Below, in pieces: positions 1 through 13,782 of a DNA stretch of 64,000 bases. The notes beneath the pieces are model-generated. The model was given only the letters and a program-made list of their open reading frames with translations. It was not told the DNA's origin and searched no databases. The position numbers and the translations under genes are program-made. The stretch covers positions 414,279 through 478,278 of the forward strand of contig NW_019091411.1 in assembly GCF_001949145.1 (NCBI RefSeq), written 5' to 3'. Numbering within the stretch: position 1 is the first letter of the stretch; each line of letters opens with the position of its first letter. This DNA comes from Acanthaster planci. Taxonomy: Eukaryota > Echinodermata > Asteroidea > Valvatida > Acanthasteridae.

Positions 1-3000
1 GAAGCAACATGATTTTTTATATAGCGCCCTCTACAGACATTAATTACTTCTTAAAGAAAAAAAAAACTGCAAGCGAGCATGTGGGGCAGAAAACTCGTAG
101 TTTTTGATGCAGTGTATTCATTGGGGCTAGGGCGAATTGACACAGAGGATCTACTGTCCATTTCCCCATGTTTCTGCAATGTATTAAATGATTGCTTCTT
201 ACAGCTTTCAAGGTAAACCAATGCTCTAAAACATTTCAGTTTCCCAAAATCCACTCAACTAATACTATTTGTTATAAATGTAGCAATTCATAAAAATCAT
301 ATAAAATAATATTTAGTGTATTTATCTTCAAAAATGTTTGAAAACGCTGCCAACTTAATGTACAATCGGAAAGTTAACTGCGAAGTTGCAACTGCAGCTC
401 AGAAACTTGCCAAATGGACAGCAGACCCCAAAGAAAAGAAAGCAAACCACCCAATACTGAGATTTTATTACAAATAAAAAATGTTTACAGTGGCACTTCA
501 TGAACAGCATGTTTAACACATGTATACGCACTACTACATTTACTACTGTGGTCGTTTCTTTTGGGGGGAGAGGGGAATTGGAGAGTCAATATAGTCACGT
601 TTTGAAGTGAAACACTGACATATTAAAAAGTCATCAGTTCCATGTATACCATGACCATGTTAAGGCCTTGGCAAACGTTTTAAATGCAGGGTTTTCTTTA
701 CCCCTGAAATATCATTTATATGTAAAATGCAGGGCAGTGATGAATGCCATAACAGAATACAGCCTAGAAAGTATTACCAATGGCCCAGTTCGCATGGGCC
801 ATCTCATTCTATCTTCAGCGCAACTATGAATCTAACTTATATCATCATGTGTATCATCATGTGTTTCATAATGTGCCACTGTAGACTACATATAGCTCTA
901 CATTGTCACTTTATATCTAAACAAAAAAAAAGCTTTTTCAATTATATACCTTTGAAAATAAAAAAATACCAGGCACATGTCTGTATTCATCTCCAAGTTA
1001 CTGTTCATTTCTTATTGCAGATAAGGGCAAACAGTAATCACACTTGTAAACTATGTTTTCCCATCAATATACATTTCCAATGCTGAGTCTTTTCCAAAAA
1101 ACTCTATATTTAACTGAAAAATGTCTTCAGTTAACAATAAAGCAGTAATCCAATCCACATTTTATCTTGTAGAAAATATCCAACTTGCTGGAAAGTCCTC
1201 TGTTAACGAGTTGACTCGATTAATTGAAGTCACTCCATGCAACTTTAACCAATTGACGCCAGATTATGTGTAAACACAAATTTCCTTATTTGTTCCACGG
1301 AGGGCATGTACACTCATTTCAGAATTCTTTTTTTCTTTTCCGCAATTGACGTTTTAATGCATTGTACTTGGTTGGGTCAAAGCACAAGTGCAAGGTTGAG
1401 GAATTTACAGGTAAGAAAAACCCCAGTAGCTTTTTCGCATAAGAAAATCTGACATTAAATGGGTGAAACAACTTTCAAATTAAAACCTTCATGAACATGT
1501 GCCTGGATTTATTCTTTTTTATAACTTGTATTTTGTTTTTATTGATAAATTTATATGACATTTTCAGTGCCGAGTGAAGTGTTACATAGTTAAAAGCTTC
1601 AAGCAACCTTTGGAAAAGATGTGACCTGCTCCATTCAAATCAAAATTTCAAAAAATACAACACTCAGCTCCCCTTTTAACAGGGAAAAGTTTGCTTTTAG
1701 TAACTATGATTAACAAATATACTAGCAAAAGATTTGCAGTCATGAAGTCTAAGTAATCTGCAACGCAAATCATAGGTTTAGACACAGTCTGACAAATTTG
1801 TGGGCACAATTCATGGTCCAAAGTTTTTTTTGTGACTGTCTTTCAAGAAGCTGTGATTTCTCAACCTATTCCGGATTTCAATGGAGCTGGTCACTTAATT
1901 AGCTCTGAGCAAATCCACAGCAACTGATAGAACCTGAAGTCTTGAAATTGTTACATGTGCAAGTTTCATACATGTACGGCTACAGAAGAAAATTTGAATT
2001 GCACAAAGTTCTTCCTCAAAGTGCATTTTGATGGGGGGGGATGACGTGGAAGAAAGATTGCTATGGATTTGCTTATTTTGTAATCAGTCTAAGGGAGGCA
2101 GACATCGAGTCTTCCCCATCTTGGAGGGTAGAAATTCCTCAAATAATGACATCACAGACTCCCGACATCTACTGGATGACCATTTCAGAACTGCATCATC
2201 ACCAAGCCTCAGGTTAGAGGTAGCTGATTACAGATCATCTGTTGGAGGAATAAAACAAAAAGCCAGAAGAAATCAGCGTCTTAGACAGAGGTACATTTGT
2301 AAAACAAAAATGATTCTCCACTTAATTAACAGCTGATCTTCATCACCCTTTTCACAGCCTAAGTTTGTCAGACTGTATCAAACATCAACCTCTATTGCAG
2401 CACTTATCGATACAAATCCTTTTAAAAAGCTTTTTAGTATTTGCGATTACAACTCAAGTGCCCCTTTAGAAATGCAAGAATTGTTTTTTGTCTGATTTAA
2501 ATCTTTTCAAAGCCACAGCAGATAAATCCCCTCATGATACTTTCCTACTCTTTTTAGCTTACTCTTGGTGACTGAGCAACCTACGAGGCAGTGATAGCAC
2601 GGCTCCTGAGCTTCCTCGTCACAAAAAAGGAACACATATCTCTATTTCCATTTCTACACCTAATTCTTGTACTCATATCTTTCTCAAAATGAAACTTTTT
2701 CTCCTTCATGAAACTGTCAGCCAAATGACGTTTGTGAAAAAAGTGTTAAAGTCAGCTGTTAGGGATCAGTCTGTTTCCCGTGAAAATAAAACAGCAGTGG
2801 TATCAATAAATGGGAAAAATGTTTGGTTGAGAATCAAGTCCAATTTGCATTTTATCACTACAGGGAGTAGTGATAAACTACATGTAACATGGCCAGACAC
2901 TGCAGCAACGCAGCAAAGACATACTCGTTGGTCACTGTCATTTACCATACTTTCTCTCATCACCCTGGAAGTAGAAGTTGATCTAAGCTGGCGGCTTTTC

Positions 3001-3275
3001 TTTACATCTGTTTTCTTTCGAAATTGTCCCACTGCATGTTGATTTTCTGTTTTGACTACCAACACAGAAGGAAGCTTTTGGGTTTTAATTATGTCTCTAC
3101 ATGTATATCATCCTTAAAACAATGTAATTAGGCATGCAACCACAGGTTTTTGCAGGAAAACATTCAGAGAGCTCAGGCCCGTTGGCTGGGGGGGGGGTTC
3201 AGGGGTTTGAACGATCCTCCCACGTGCTTCCGAGTTCCGTTCATTTTTTTTTTTAATATATATTTTTCAGATACA
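1..3275. other. No gene recognised
   Basis: AT-rich, with short homopolymer runs. A GCGCCCTCT motif at 24-34 resembles the motif array near 37.8 kb. The open frames here (longest about 118 codons) show no recognisable domain. It could include 3' UTR of a gene to the left. Confidence 0.5.
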
Positions 3276-6055
3276 CTGTACTATAAATTTTGGAATATAA
3301 GTCGTGGCTTATACAGGTTTGTTGATTCTCAAGCTGATAATGTCTCTGCGGCTTATACAGCAATAATTGAAAATAAAAATCAGTCACTAATTGCTGTGCT
3401 GTGCCTCATGCGGTGCAGCCAGTCGTGGTTGGCCAGCAATGTGTGCAAGCAGCGCGGCACCCTGGGTGCAGGGACCAAGGCAGTCACGTTTTCATTGGTT
3501 TTTGTTTACACTGTCTCTACTTACGCGTTGACAATACAGGAAACCAGTCTACAGGGACAAAAAAGACTTGTAAATGTACCATAAATTACCGTTCACACCT
3601 CACAAATCGTGTGGTGCATCTGTTCGTTTTTGTCTTTTACGGTTTTGCAATCCATGTTGTTTATTATTTCCCTAGTGGACAGTCAACTCTCAGGAATACT
3701 AGCTCAGGTAAGACGAGACTCCGGTTTAGACGAGCATATTTGCCAGTCCTGACTGAATTGTGTACATTCCTATGAGGGGAAAAATGTGTAATACGAGCTC
3801 GGATGTTATGAGATTTCAGTTAAGACAAGCATTTTTTGCGTGCTGGACGAGTGCAAATCTATTGTTATCTGTCTAGTTAGCACAAGCTTTTTTGACAGCA
3901 ACTTGTCAATCAGCCAGTCCATTCAATTTTGAAAGGCGCGTCCGTAATTTATGTGGGTACAGGAGAACAGCGCTGCAGTTTTCCCTCACTGAATCGAGCC
4001 ATTTGTGTCCGGTGCTGCAAGAGAGACAAACAATTGGCATTTGTGGTTCACGTACCCAATGTAGAAATTCTGTGAGGCAGATCTCGTACTACCTGAACAC
4101 AAGCAAGTGCCAAAAGTGCTATGGTATTTAGGACAGTGGTGAACAAAAGGTTTTTTGTTTGATTCCCCCGCCCCAAAACAATTCGCCAAGACCAAAGTCC
4201 CACCAGGAAACTAATAAAAGATGTGTTCTGTAACCAAACACCTGGCCCAAATACTGCCCACCGTCCGCCTAAAAAACCGTTACCTGCTCCCCACCATAAT
4301 ATGAAAAATTCACCCCTTCCGATTTTGGCATTTCTATAATTTCTCAATTTAAGAAAATCATGACTAAAGCTGTGGTTTTCAGTCCAAAAATGTTTAAGAA
4401 AATAACAACCACAAGTTTTAAAGAAAACAGTGTATCCCTCGCTCATGAATTTTCACCAAACCCACATGCCTTTCCGAAGTAAACACCGATATTCACCCTC
4501 TGTTGTCCACACCACCAACAGACGGTTTCCTCACATTTTTATGTGCTACAAGCACAGCTCTGGTTTTGGTTACCAACTAAAATGGTGGATTTGATCATGG
4601 CATGTGGGGCCGGGTCGCTCCGAATCGACACGACTGGTGGAAATTCCACTTCCTCCGTTCTTACGTTTTGTAATTATTCTTTACTACAAGTGTAGCAAAG
4701 CCTTTGAGTTCTTGTCCTGAACTCAAAGTCTGACAGCAAAAAAAAAAAAAAAATACAACTCGGAAGCAGGATTTCACTTCAACCAAAAAGTTCTACAGCT
4801 GTTTTTATTCCATGACAACAAACACGATCTAACTACATCGCTGTCAAAAACAACAACTACATGTACTGTCCATGTCTGCTTTTCCCAGCGTAGACATACA
4901 CACAAGAGAAAAGTGTATATCATGTAACAACTTTACGCGCCCCTGGAATAACGCCAAGTCTAGTCTGCGCAATTGAACAATAGAATCCCACTGAAGTACT
5001 CTATTTATAGAAGCCTATTTTTGGAGCGTTGGCGCGTGCTGGCCCAGCAAGACAAAGAACCAGGTCAACACACTTGTGACCAACTGCTCCGACGACACTC
5101 CACCAGCGGATAAACAACACAACGTTATACACCGTTACACAAGTCTTTATTCATTAAACTGTATCTCACTTGCCTAAACAATCTTTTTAAAATCAAATTC
5201 ATGTAACGAAACGATACTATGTGCCTTTAAACAAAAAGTTATGCACACTTGTAGTTGTACACATGTACGCTTTATGTACGGTCGATTGGTGACACATACA
5301 TCAAGCAGGACGGCAGCTAATTTAATAAGTCCCAAGGAACTTGTATTAACAAGAGTCGACTTGACTGGTTTTTTTTAAAGGAACTGCTGCTTGGTCCAAC
5401 CAACAACACTAACCCAGCCTGCCAAAAAAATGGTTATTTCGAGGACCCAAGAAAGTTTAGGTTTAATGACAACACTCATGCGCGCGCTGCTTGCACTTGA
5501 AGATTGCCCGAAAGTGGCACGGACTCCAAAGTTGGGTACGTTGAATTTTTGCTTCTGATGTTTGTGTATGGAGCAATATTTTACCTCCAATTTCACAAAA
5601 GGTGAAATTTATTCAAACTTCAAATATTCTAATTTATAAATGTTGATTACATATACCCGATACAAAATTCTGACGAAATTTAATTTGGCCTGATTTTTCC
5701 ATTTTTCTTTTCGAAGTGCAAAATGAACTAGGCCCTATTTTAAATGTGAATTTTGGACAAACCTTCATGACATTGAATTGTTAACGAAGGTTCACAAGTC
5801 TGTATTATGAAGGCAATAGTATCACCATTTAACCAAGTGGATTTGAAGTTTTGAACAAAGAGGTTCGGCGGCACTATATGAAGAAAGTCAAGAGAATGTC
5901 GAAGTAAGCCACATAATACTCTACTAGTCGTGTACTAGTGCTTCAACAGATGAGATTTCGCGGTGCAGCTTAAACTCTGACTAAATGTTAATTTACAGAT
6001 TTTTTTTGCTTGCCGTGGCTTATACTCTGCGCAGCCTATAGTCCAAAAATTACAG
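3276..6055. mobile_element. Eroded DNA transposon with ~35-bp terminal inverted repeats
   Basis: The left end (CTGTACTATAAATTTTGG, then ATATAAGTCGTGGCTTATAC) is matched in inverse at the right end (GCCGTGGCTTATAC to CCAAAAATTACAG at 6055). Both ends share CTGTA...ATTTTTGG-CTATA and an internal GCGGCTTATAC-type motif that also recurs at 3348-3359. No transposase is readable. A region at 3675-3850 (CAGTCAACTCTC, TTAAGACAAGC) looks like a nested pogo/Tigger-like fragment. A target duplication is not convincing. The superfamily is not assigned. Confidence 0.5.
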
Positions 6056-6071
6056 AGATCATGTTCATACC

Positions 6072-6121
6072 ATTCACTCTTCATCCAGCACCCGATTCAG
6101 GGTGCTGGGTGAAGAGTGAAT
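6072..6121. repeat. 50-bp hairpin, 22-bp arms
   Basis: ATTCACTCTTCATCCAGCAC at the left arm is matched by GTGCTGGGTGAAGAGTGAAT on the right, around a 6-base loop (GATTCA). There is one T/G difference, which would be a wobble pair in RNA. It sits 17 bases right of the transposon end. Confidence 0.75.
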
Positions 6122-9100
6122 TCATATCAGGCCAATTTACAGCACGTTGTGAATATTGAAAACTGAAGCATACAAGTCTTACATGCATCCTTTGGTTCAC
6201 AACCAATTGTTCCAAAGCACATTATGATAGGCTGTTGTATAAAATATGTGCTAAAAGTTTTACTTCGGGATTTGACAACCCCCTCTCTCTGGTCAGGCAA
6301 TGGGCCTGGTGCTTTTGCTGTCGATCAGTACATCAGAGAAATATAAACTTGCATAGCATATTTAGATTTGTTCAAGGATGAAGTGTCAGGGCCAGTCTTA
6401 AATGCTAAAAAAGATTCTAAAGGATTCCTAAATGAGTCTGAATATCAGAGATGCTTACAAATAAGAACCTGTTGTGGTCTGCATGAAAAGAAGGCATGAA
6501 AATTAAGAAAAGTATCAGCAAGCCACAATCAAGAAACAGAGGTAGATAGATTCAAGGTAGTTATACACAAAATGAAATCAAACAGTGTGTGTGTGTGTGA
6601 GTTTGTTTCTGCATTCAATTGGGGACCTTGAACAATAGAGGACAATAAGGTCCCCATTGACAGAGGGTCCCCGATTGACAACTGTGTACAAAACAGAAGG
6701 GTGGTCTTGTAAAAAAGTTAAAGTAGAAACAAAGGAGGAACAATAGGGGGTCCCCAGTTGCAGGCAAATACGCACTTGGGTGTATGTGTAACTGACCAAA
6801 CATTTGATGTATCGGCATACTTCAGGAAGGCAGTCTACTTGGAAGCTGAACCTATTGTGGCAGCTAAGTTTTCTTACAACATGGAAACTATTAGGTGACT
6901 TTAACACAACCTGTGGATTCAAAAAGGTGGCCTATTTGGAAAGCTAGGACTTGCCAATGCAAAAAAAGTTTTGACTTTTCACGTTTTTGCACAGTTAATT
7001 GACCATAAATATTTAACAGCTGACCCAACAGTCCAAGGACAAATCCTTCCATTATGGAGTGCAATACAGCAATCAGCTATTTGCAGATTCAGAGAGATGA
7101 AGGCTGCATCGTTTTCATATCTGTTGATATTTAGAAATATCTTGTTTTAACTACTGACACTTCTAGCTGGCAAAACTGAGAACTGGACTAAGTTGGCAGT
7201 ACATCATTCTAAAAGAAAAACCTAATGAGATTTTTACAAATTTGTGGTAGCCTCTCTCACAAATCTATAATCAAATTTTTTCACATTCAAAGAGTGGAAA
7301 TGGGGATGGGACAATTTAAAGCAAAACTAACGTTAAACTTGTGACTCTGAAAAAAAGGAAAAAATCACTTGAAATACAAAAAGATCAATGATTTATGAAT
7401 AATTGAAACTTCATCCCATCTGTTGTCCCCAGTAAAGCAAATTTTGTAAGATGTAATTTTGATTGGGGAGATGTAAATTAATTTTTATATTGGGTATTTT
7501 GGCCTGTACTGATGTGTACATGTATGTCAAATCACTGTACACTGCAAGTATTCATAAATGCACGTGTAAGACTAAAATTCCACTATTTTCACTCACTGGA
7601 AATCACAGCATTAGAGCAACTTTGAGAACTGGGCCCCCTTGAGGGAGATCAATTACCAAAATAAACTGACTAAAATACAGTATACAGTATAAGTGCTATT
7701 AATTAGCGGATTGTCAGGGAGTATATGAAACAAACTTCTCTTAATGAGCTGCATGACAGTTTCATCTTCACAGATAATAAGAAAACCCAAAGTTCAAAAG
7801 CTCACTGATGTTTTTCCTGTTGCAATAGAGATGATCTCTTCAAGTTTCAAATTGTATTCATCTGTGACAAATTGTCAAACAAACCTGCAACAGGATGTCT
7901 GCATTTAAATGCTACCTAAAGTGAACCTAAGTGAAAAGTGAACCCAACCCCATCAACATCTCCTCCTATATTGTAGCTGCACATTTTGTTCATGCGCTGA
8001 GCCTTAACCACTTGCTGCCAGGGAACACGTTTCAAGCACTATGGGTTTAATACGCAGAGCTGGGGTGCCCGAAATGGGACAAAAGAGCTGGTCCGTATAT
8101 TAACCAAAGACCGTACTCGGAACAAAAGACCTGCTGCTGGGAATGTCCATCATTTTTTGAAGGTAATCGGTCACAGTTTTTAAACAGTATCACTGTTTTG
8201 GGCATAGCGCCCCCCCGATTACTACTTGCATTCACTGGGGACAAAGGAAATTACGCAACACCTCACAATTCTGGGCTCTCTTTACAGGGCGGCAGGCCTG
8301 ACTGAAATATTCGGGAGTCAATGAAGGTTACCTGTCAGCTTAGAGTAGCTGCCAAACAGTCATTCGTGTGGGTGTAAACGTCCATTATATGAAATGAATT
8401 TTTGAAGAATTTTGAAAACTGAAAATCTTGAAAATCACCCGTATGTGTGCACTGCATTTTTAAAAGCACCCGGCAGCATGTGGTTAAAAAAATTTTCTTG
8501 CCTTTCAGTCATTTTGTGAAAAACTGCCATATCAATCTGTGATTTTTTTGCAATTCAAGGGAACACTGTTGCAGATGCATGTCCTGATTGCACTACATAA
8601 AGTTTGTAACACCTGAACTTTTCTTTTCAATTAAAATGTTACTTTGTCCTGCTTAGCATCATTCTAATTTTATGTCAGGCAAACTGTGCAGGCTATCCCA
8701 ATTCATACATGCCGACATGAAAGCCTGACAAAAATAGTCAAAGCCAGAAAACTGTACATACACGTATACATGCACTTTGCTAAACTGGGCTCCCAAACCG
8801 CAGTATGAGGTTATGCCTTCTCCGCAGCTCAGGGGTCAGACCCCAAACCACACCCTGATGTTAGGCCATTCCAAGGATCAGGCACCTCCTAACAAGGCCG
8901 TGTCAACTAACAGTGCAAATGGTCCATATATGTACTGTTTATACTCTCTTGCATTGGTAAGAGGGTTTCTGTTAATGCTGCACAGCTTCACAGTTCATGT
9001 ACAAGTATGTAGAACAAATTACAAACTGTTACACAGATCCTTAGCAATCTCCGCTCATAACTTGACAGAAGCAAAACCTTCAGGAGAAGTGCTGAGCTAG

Positions 9101-10377
9101 CTAATGGAATACACAGCAGGTGGATTGTGATGCCCAAGTAACTGAAACATACCAGTTGGCATCCAGTTTGAACAATTCCAACATGGACTTATATACAGTA
9201 CTGCTGATGACATCCTGATACTGGGTTATCCAATTAAGGATCAGGGGCCTCTTATGAGCTCAAACACGTTAACTTTAGTACGTGTACAGGTTGTGCCTAC
9301 TCATCAGAAGGTTTGGTGACCACCAACCACCGAAATGTTGGGTTCATCAAGGATGGCAACACCCTCTTCCGGACCAGCTTGTAAATTTTCACTCACCAAT
9401 ACAGGTGATTCACAATAGCGTGCCTCCCAGAGTTTGCAACGCGTTGGCCAATCACAACGCACGAAATCTGTCTACCCTTTTCAAATGCACACTGATGAAA
9501 ATATGGCACTGAGCTAGAGAAAACTCCCTATCAGCCTCAACTCCCAAGGCACTGATTCCAGAATCCTTCCAGAATCCCCCAAAGAGCTTCCTTTAATAAA
9601 AGTGAAAAAAATATTAAGGATGTATCTACATAAAATCATAGTGAAAAAGCTACTTTCCTTAATCCTGCAATTTTTTTCCAAATCTCCTAAACCTCATAGC
9701 GGAGTGTCGGTAATTTTAAAGGTTCAAACATCCTCAAACTGAACCCTGAAAAAATTGTTCCATGCTTTCAAAATGCAGGATTTTTCCCAATGTTACAATT
9801 TAAATTGTCATGAAAAATTTAAGAGGTAGTCTTGCACATGTATAACACAGCTTTTGCCTGCAATCCAACTTTTGCTTTAACTTCAGTCAGCACTAACAAG
9901 ATTCTTTCATTGAATGTGACATTACAGAAAACAAATTTCATAACATCTGTTCCATAATGTAACATCTGTTAAACATTTGGCAATACATCTATTATCAAAT
10001 CTGTACAATGTCCCTTGCAGTTTGGTTCAACCTTAAAACTGAGATACAACCTCAAGGCTTCCATCTTCTGATTAGTCACTGGAGGTAAATTCACATGTAC
10101 ATGTATGTAAGCAAGTCTTGAGGCCAGGCATGGTTCCTGTTTCTAACAATCTTGAGCCATTCCCCAATGAAGGCTTTCCTAGATTGGTAGAAAATGAATA
10201 CATGCTTCCCATGTTTTTTTCTCACATTTGTTTATTTGCCATTTCGCGGCCTCCACCCCAAGTCCATCTGTTCCCCAGAAATGTCAGCTCCCCAATTTAC
10301 AATCAAAAACAAAGTACACTTAAAGCACACTTTTAAGTTTGGTGAAGAAAAAAATAACACAATGTAATGCTAACTTG
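6122..10377. other. No gene recognised
   Basis: AT-rich noncoding sequence with a short (GT)n run near 6585-6599 and several divergent GGATCAGG/CTGATG-type motifs at 8800-9350 that may be an old repeat. No open frame carries a recognisable domain. Confidence 0.45.
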
Positions 10378-10775
10378 CAGTGTTCTAGCTAGGACCATTT
10401 TAGTGCCGGGTAAATTTTTGGATTGCAAAGCATAGCGAGCGGAACTCTCATGGCTCATAGTCTGACTGGATTCACGCCCATTATTGATACTGCTGTTCTT
10501 GAACCAAGACTATGAACACGTGCACCCTGCCTAAAGGGAGGCTACATTATGTCTCATAATTTCACATACGGGTCTTGTAACAATGCTAGCCACATGTTCT
10601 CAATACTTTCTGATGTTTGGAATATGATTGAATTGATACATTTTCAGTAATATTTCAGTGAATTTTTTTGAAAATCCGTGCTGGGTGGCACAGCCTATTT
10701 GAACCCGAGAGCTGGGCAGAAATTTGCAGTACTGGGTGGTGCCACCCAGCGCTGCCCACTGTGGCTAGAACACTG
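10378..10775. mobile_element. MITE-like element, 398 bp, CAGTGTTCTAGC termini
   Basis: Begins CAGTGTTCTAGCTAGG and ends GTGGCTAGAACACTG, a perfect 12-base outer inverted repeat plus partial extension. The interior contains CTGGGTGGCAC and GGTGCCACCCAG in inverse orientation. Flanking octamers (CTAACTTG, CTACATGT) are only weakly alike, so a hAT-type duplication is possible but unproven. A related terminus (CAGTGTTCTAGCCAGGC) occurs at 28645. Confidence 0.6.
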
Positions 10776-13712
10776 CTACATGTAAGTTGTACAGAGAAAA
10801 GAATTCATGTTCCACTTCACACTGAATACATGAAACTTGAAAAATGCAGGTAAGCTGGATTACGGTGGATTCGCTATCTTTTCAGAAAATAAACATAGCT
10901 CAACTTGATGTCTAACCAGTAAAATACATAAAAAATACAAACTCAATCTCTACATAAAAGTGCCTGTACATGAAGATGTTCATATTTGAGATAACAAACA
11001 TTACCCACTGATAGATCAAGTTCTTGAATTCAAACACATGGCAAAAAAAAATGAAAGATTACCACTAGTTGGAGACAATACCACGTGCACCAGCCTAAAA
11101 TTTGAAGTGATAGCCACAAATTCAAGCCTTTATCTCTAATCCACCATGACTTGATGTTATAAACACCCAAGTCACCCTTTATTGAAGGGAAGGTTTAAGT
11201 TTTGAAAACCTCACAAACACAACTACATGTAGATGTAACGAATGTCATGCACAAATTCAAGTACTTTGTGTTTCCAAGTAGACAGCCTTTTCTTGCCACA
11301 TAAAAATAGAGTTGGGTTCATTGAAATGTTAACAGGAAAATACTGCTTCTGGAAAGATTTTATGAAATGAATGGAACAATTACAGAATTCTTAGAAAATA
11401 CTGGTGTTCCAAGTTCGACAGATAATGATTTGCTTTGATGTGAGGCAAAGAGAGAAGAGTTGTAAACTGCCAATTTGATTCACACAATATTGAAGTTTGG
11501 AAAGTTTTCAAAGAGCTGAATTTAAGGACAAAACTCAAAAAAGAAATGATACAGGTGTGAGCGTATCCTTTTACAGCTTATGATTTTACATACACCATAG
11601 GAAGGGGTAAGGGGAGGAAAAGAGAATGTTTCAGAGAAACAAGAAAAATTGAGAGTTCATGTGAGTCCTTTCATTACAAGGCAAAAATGATTCCTCTGAG
11701 TACCACAGTAAGACACCAAGATTTACAGGCAAAGAAAGAAATGTCAATAGATCTGTTAATATTTGTAATGCTCTGCATTACTGCAACAAGGAAACATTGC
11801 AATATAGAGAATATGGTCAAATTTCCTTGCCAGTAAGGGCTATATGCACATTGCCTTTACTACATAGGTGTTTGCGACGGTACACAAGATTTAGGCCAGA
11901 ATGAGTGAGACACTGCTTTGCCTGCAGAGCTGAGAAAGCAAGAAAAGGAGAACTTGGTACTTGTTATGAAATTAAACTTACAGTACTAGCTTACAGTTGG
12001 AAAGCAAGGCAAGATAGTGCATGTATTAGCTATTTTCCATTAGAGGAAACAAATGGCCCACTTTCAGGCCAAGAGAAGGAAGTATCTGGAAAACACTGTA
12101 CTCCTGTAGGAACCTTTTCAAGTTCTTGTGGCAGTTTAAAGGCCATTTTCAGTCACCTATGTGTCTGCCACATTTGTGTAATCTGTCATATCAATTTTAC
12201 ATGTCACAAACAGGCAAGGTTAGAAGATGATGTATCCACTTCAGTATCATTTGGTCAAATAGAAAGAGCCACAGAAGAAAGTTTAGACATACATTCTCTT
12301 TGAAGACTTGAAGGGAGATGTTAACGATAACTTTAAAAGGTTTGGGCATGATGTAAATTGAAAAGTCAGTCAGACTTTTGCTGAGTAGTTGAAGTTAAAC
12401 TGTGATTTGAAGGATTAGAAAAGTGATAAAGAGAGAGAGAACATCTGTCATTGAGAAGATGCCCAGTAAAGAAAAACCTCTACAGCAGTGTAACTTTCTG
12501 AAAACAAGTTTGACACTCTTTACAGATGTAATGCTGCAACCTTTGATGCTAGCAATGGTTGAAACACAATTTTGACACTTCTTTACAATAGAAACCTGAA
12601 TATTTTGCTTGAAAATTCTAAGAGCAAATAAGTTCAAGCAGAAATGGTTGAACTTCAAGGAAAGTTTGATTCTTAAAATGTGTAGTAAAGGATGTTATCA
12701 ACTCTGAATATCAGACAAATTGTCAGGAATTCATGAAAAGAATTGGTAGCAGTTGTAAAAAGGTATTTTACCAGATTTCAGAGGAAAAGATCTTGCTGTG
12801 GAAGTAATTGGAGAGTAACATGCAAATACATTGTTTTCGAAAAGAAAGCCTTTACTTTGCACTTTTGGACAGCCCAAGAGTGAGCTGCCAAAAAGGAAAT
12901 GGCAAAGATAAGTGCAGGTAAAGTACTTCACAGGTTTGTAATATTTCACTGCACATTTATAAGTCAGTTTCAAGCAATTGGTAGAAAATGACGAAGTATG
13001 GTGGTATGTACATGTATATAAAATAGAAAAAAAAATCACAGTGTAGTTTTACTAAGGTGTTTGTGCTTTGATGGAGAGAACCCCTTTTGGCAAGGACAAA
13101 TCATACTGACTAAAAGGTAAGAGCTCCACAAATGTCCTTCACATGAAGATCAGAATACAACATAAGAAAGCATCTAGCCATGAGAAACCATTAAGTTGGA
13201 GTCTCCTTAATAAGAATTTGACAAAGTGGAACACACCTAGTGAGTATGAAGCGCATCATGGACAATCCTTAAATCTACGCATCACGTATATACTGCCGTC
13301 AACTGCAGTCAAATTTTGCTCATCTGATGAAAATCAGTGAAGTTTGGGGGGAAACTAACACAACTGTCTCTTTTTTTCTGGAAAACTTGCTGATTGAGGA
13401 AAACTTATCGATACAAAAAACTATCATCGATATTTCTCTTTGTTTCAAAAAGTAGGCAAATATTTTTTGACAATACTCTATCATGATGACAAACTGGTGA
13501 TGTTGTCAGCTGTCCCCATGCATGCATCACACATGGATCTTCAGTGCATTTGCCTTCACCATATGAGGCCTCAGCTTAAGTGATGAGAAGCTCACCTTTT
13601 AGCTTGGAAATTTCATTTTAACTGGAAATTAAACTTCCAAGGAAAGTTGCAGTTGTACATCTGACATTAATTGTCCACCACCTTTAGCTGGAAAAAGTGG
13701 ATGTCTTTGGGT
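10776..13712. other. No gene recognised; possible 3' UTR of the 13.7 kb minus-strand exon
   Basis: AT-rich. A 132-codon plus-strand frame at 11905-12303 has no recognisable domain. If the ankyrin exon is real, its 3' UTR and polyadenylation signal fall here. Confidence 0.35.
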
Positions 13713-13782
13713 TTATAGGGAAGAGACATAATCATACTCGTCGCCGCCATGTGTCAAGTTGAGTGGAGTTTGGCCATTTTTT
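13713..13782 (-). CDS. Candidate terminal exon of an ankyrin-repeat protein (partial)
   Basis: On the minus strand a pyrimidine-rich acceptor (ACACTTCTTTTAG) is followed, after one base completing a split codon, by KNGQTPLNLTHGG, then DEYDYVSSL and a TAA stop at 13713-13715. NGQTPL-L is the ankyrin-repeat turn and first-helix signature, and the acidic tail would be the C-terminus. I could not find the upstream exons or name the protein. A phase-compatible minus-strand candidate (14950-15118, encoding LVKLMQHAVKRDG and more) lies upstream but has no recognisable motif. The call rests on one motif plus a plausible splice site and could be chance. Confidence 0.42.

Noticed and set aside
3150-3775. 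Overlapping plus-strand frames as a transposase
   Set aside because: They run across the transposon terminus and contain terminal-repeat sequence; no catalytic motif seen.
11905-12303. 132-codon plus-strand frame
   Set aside because: No recognisable domain, no splice context, and length within chance expectation for a window this size.
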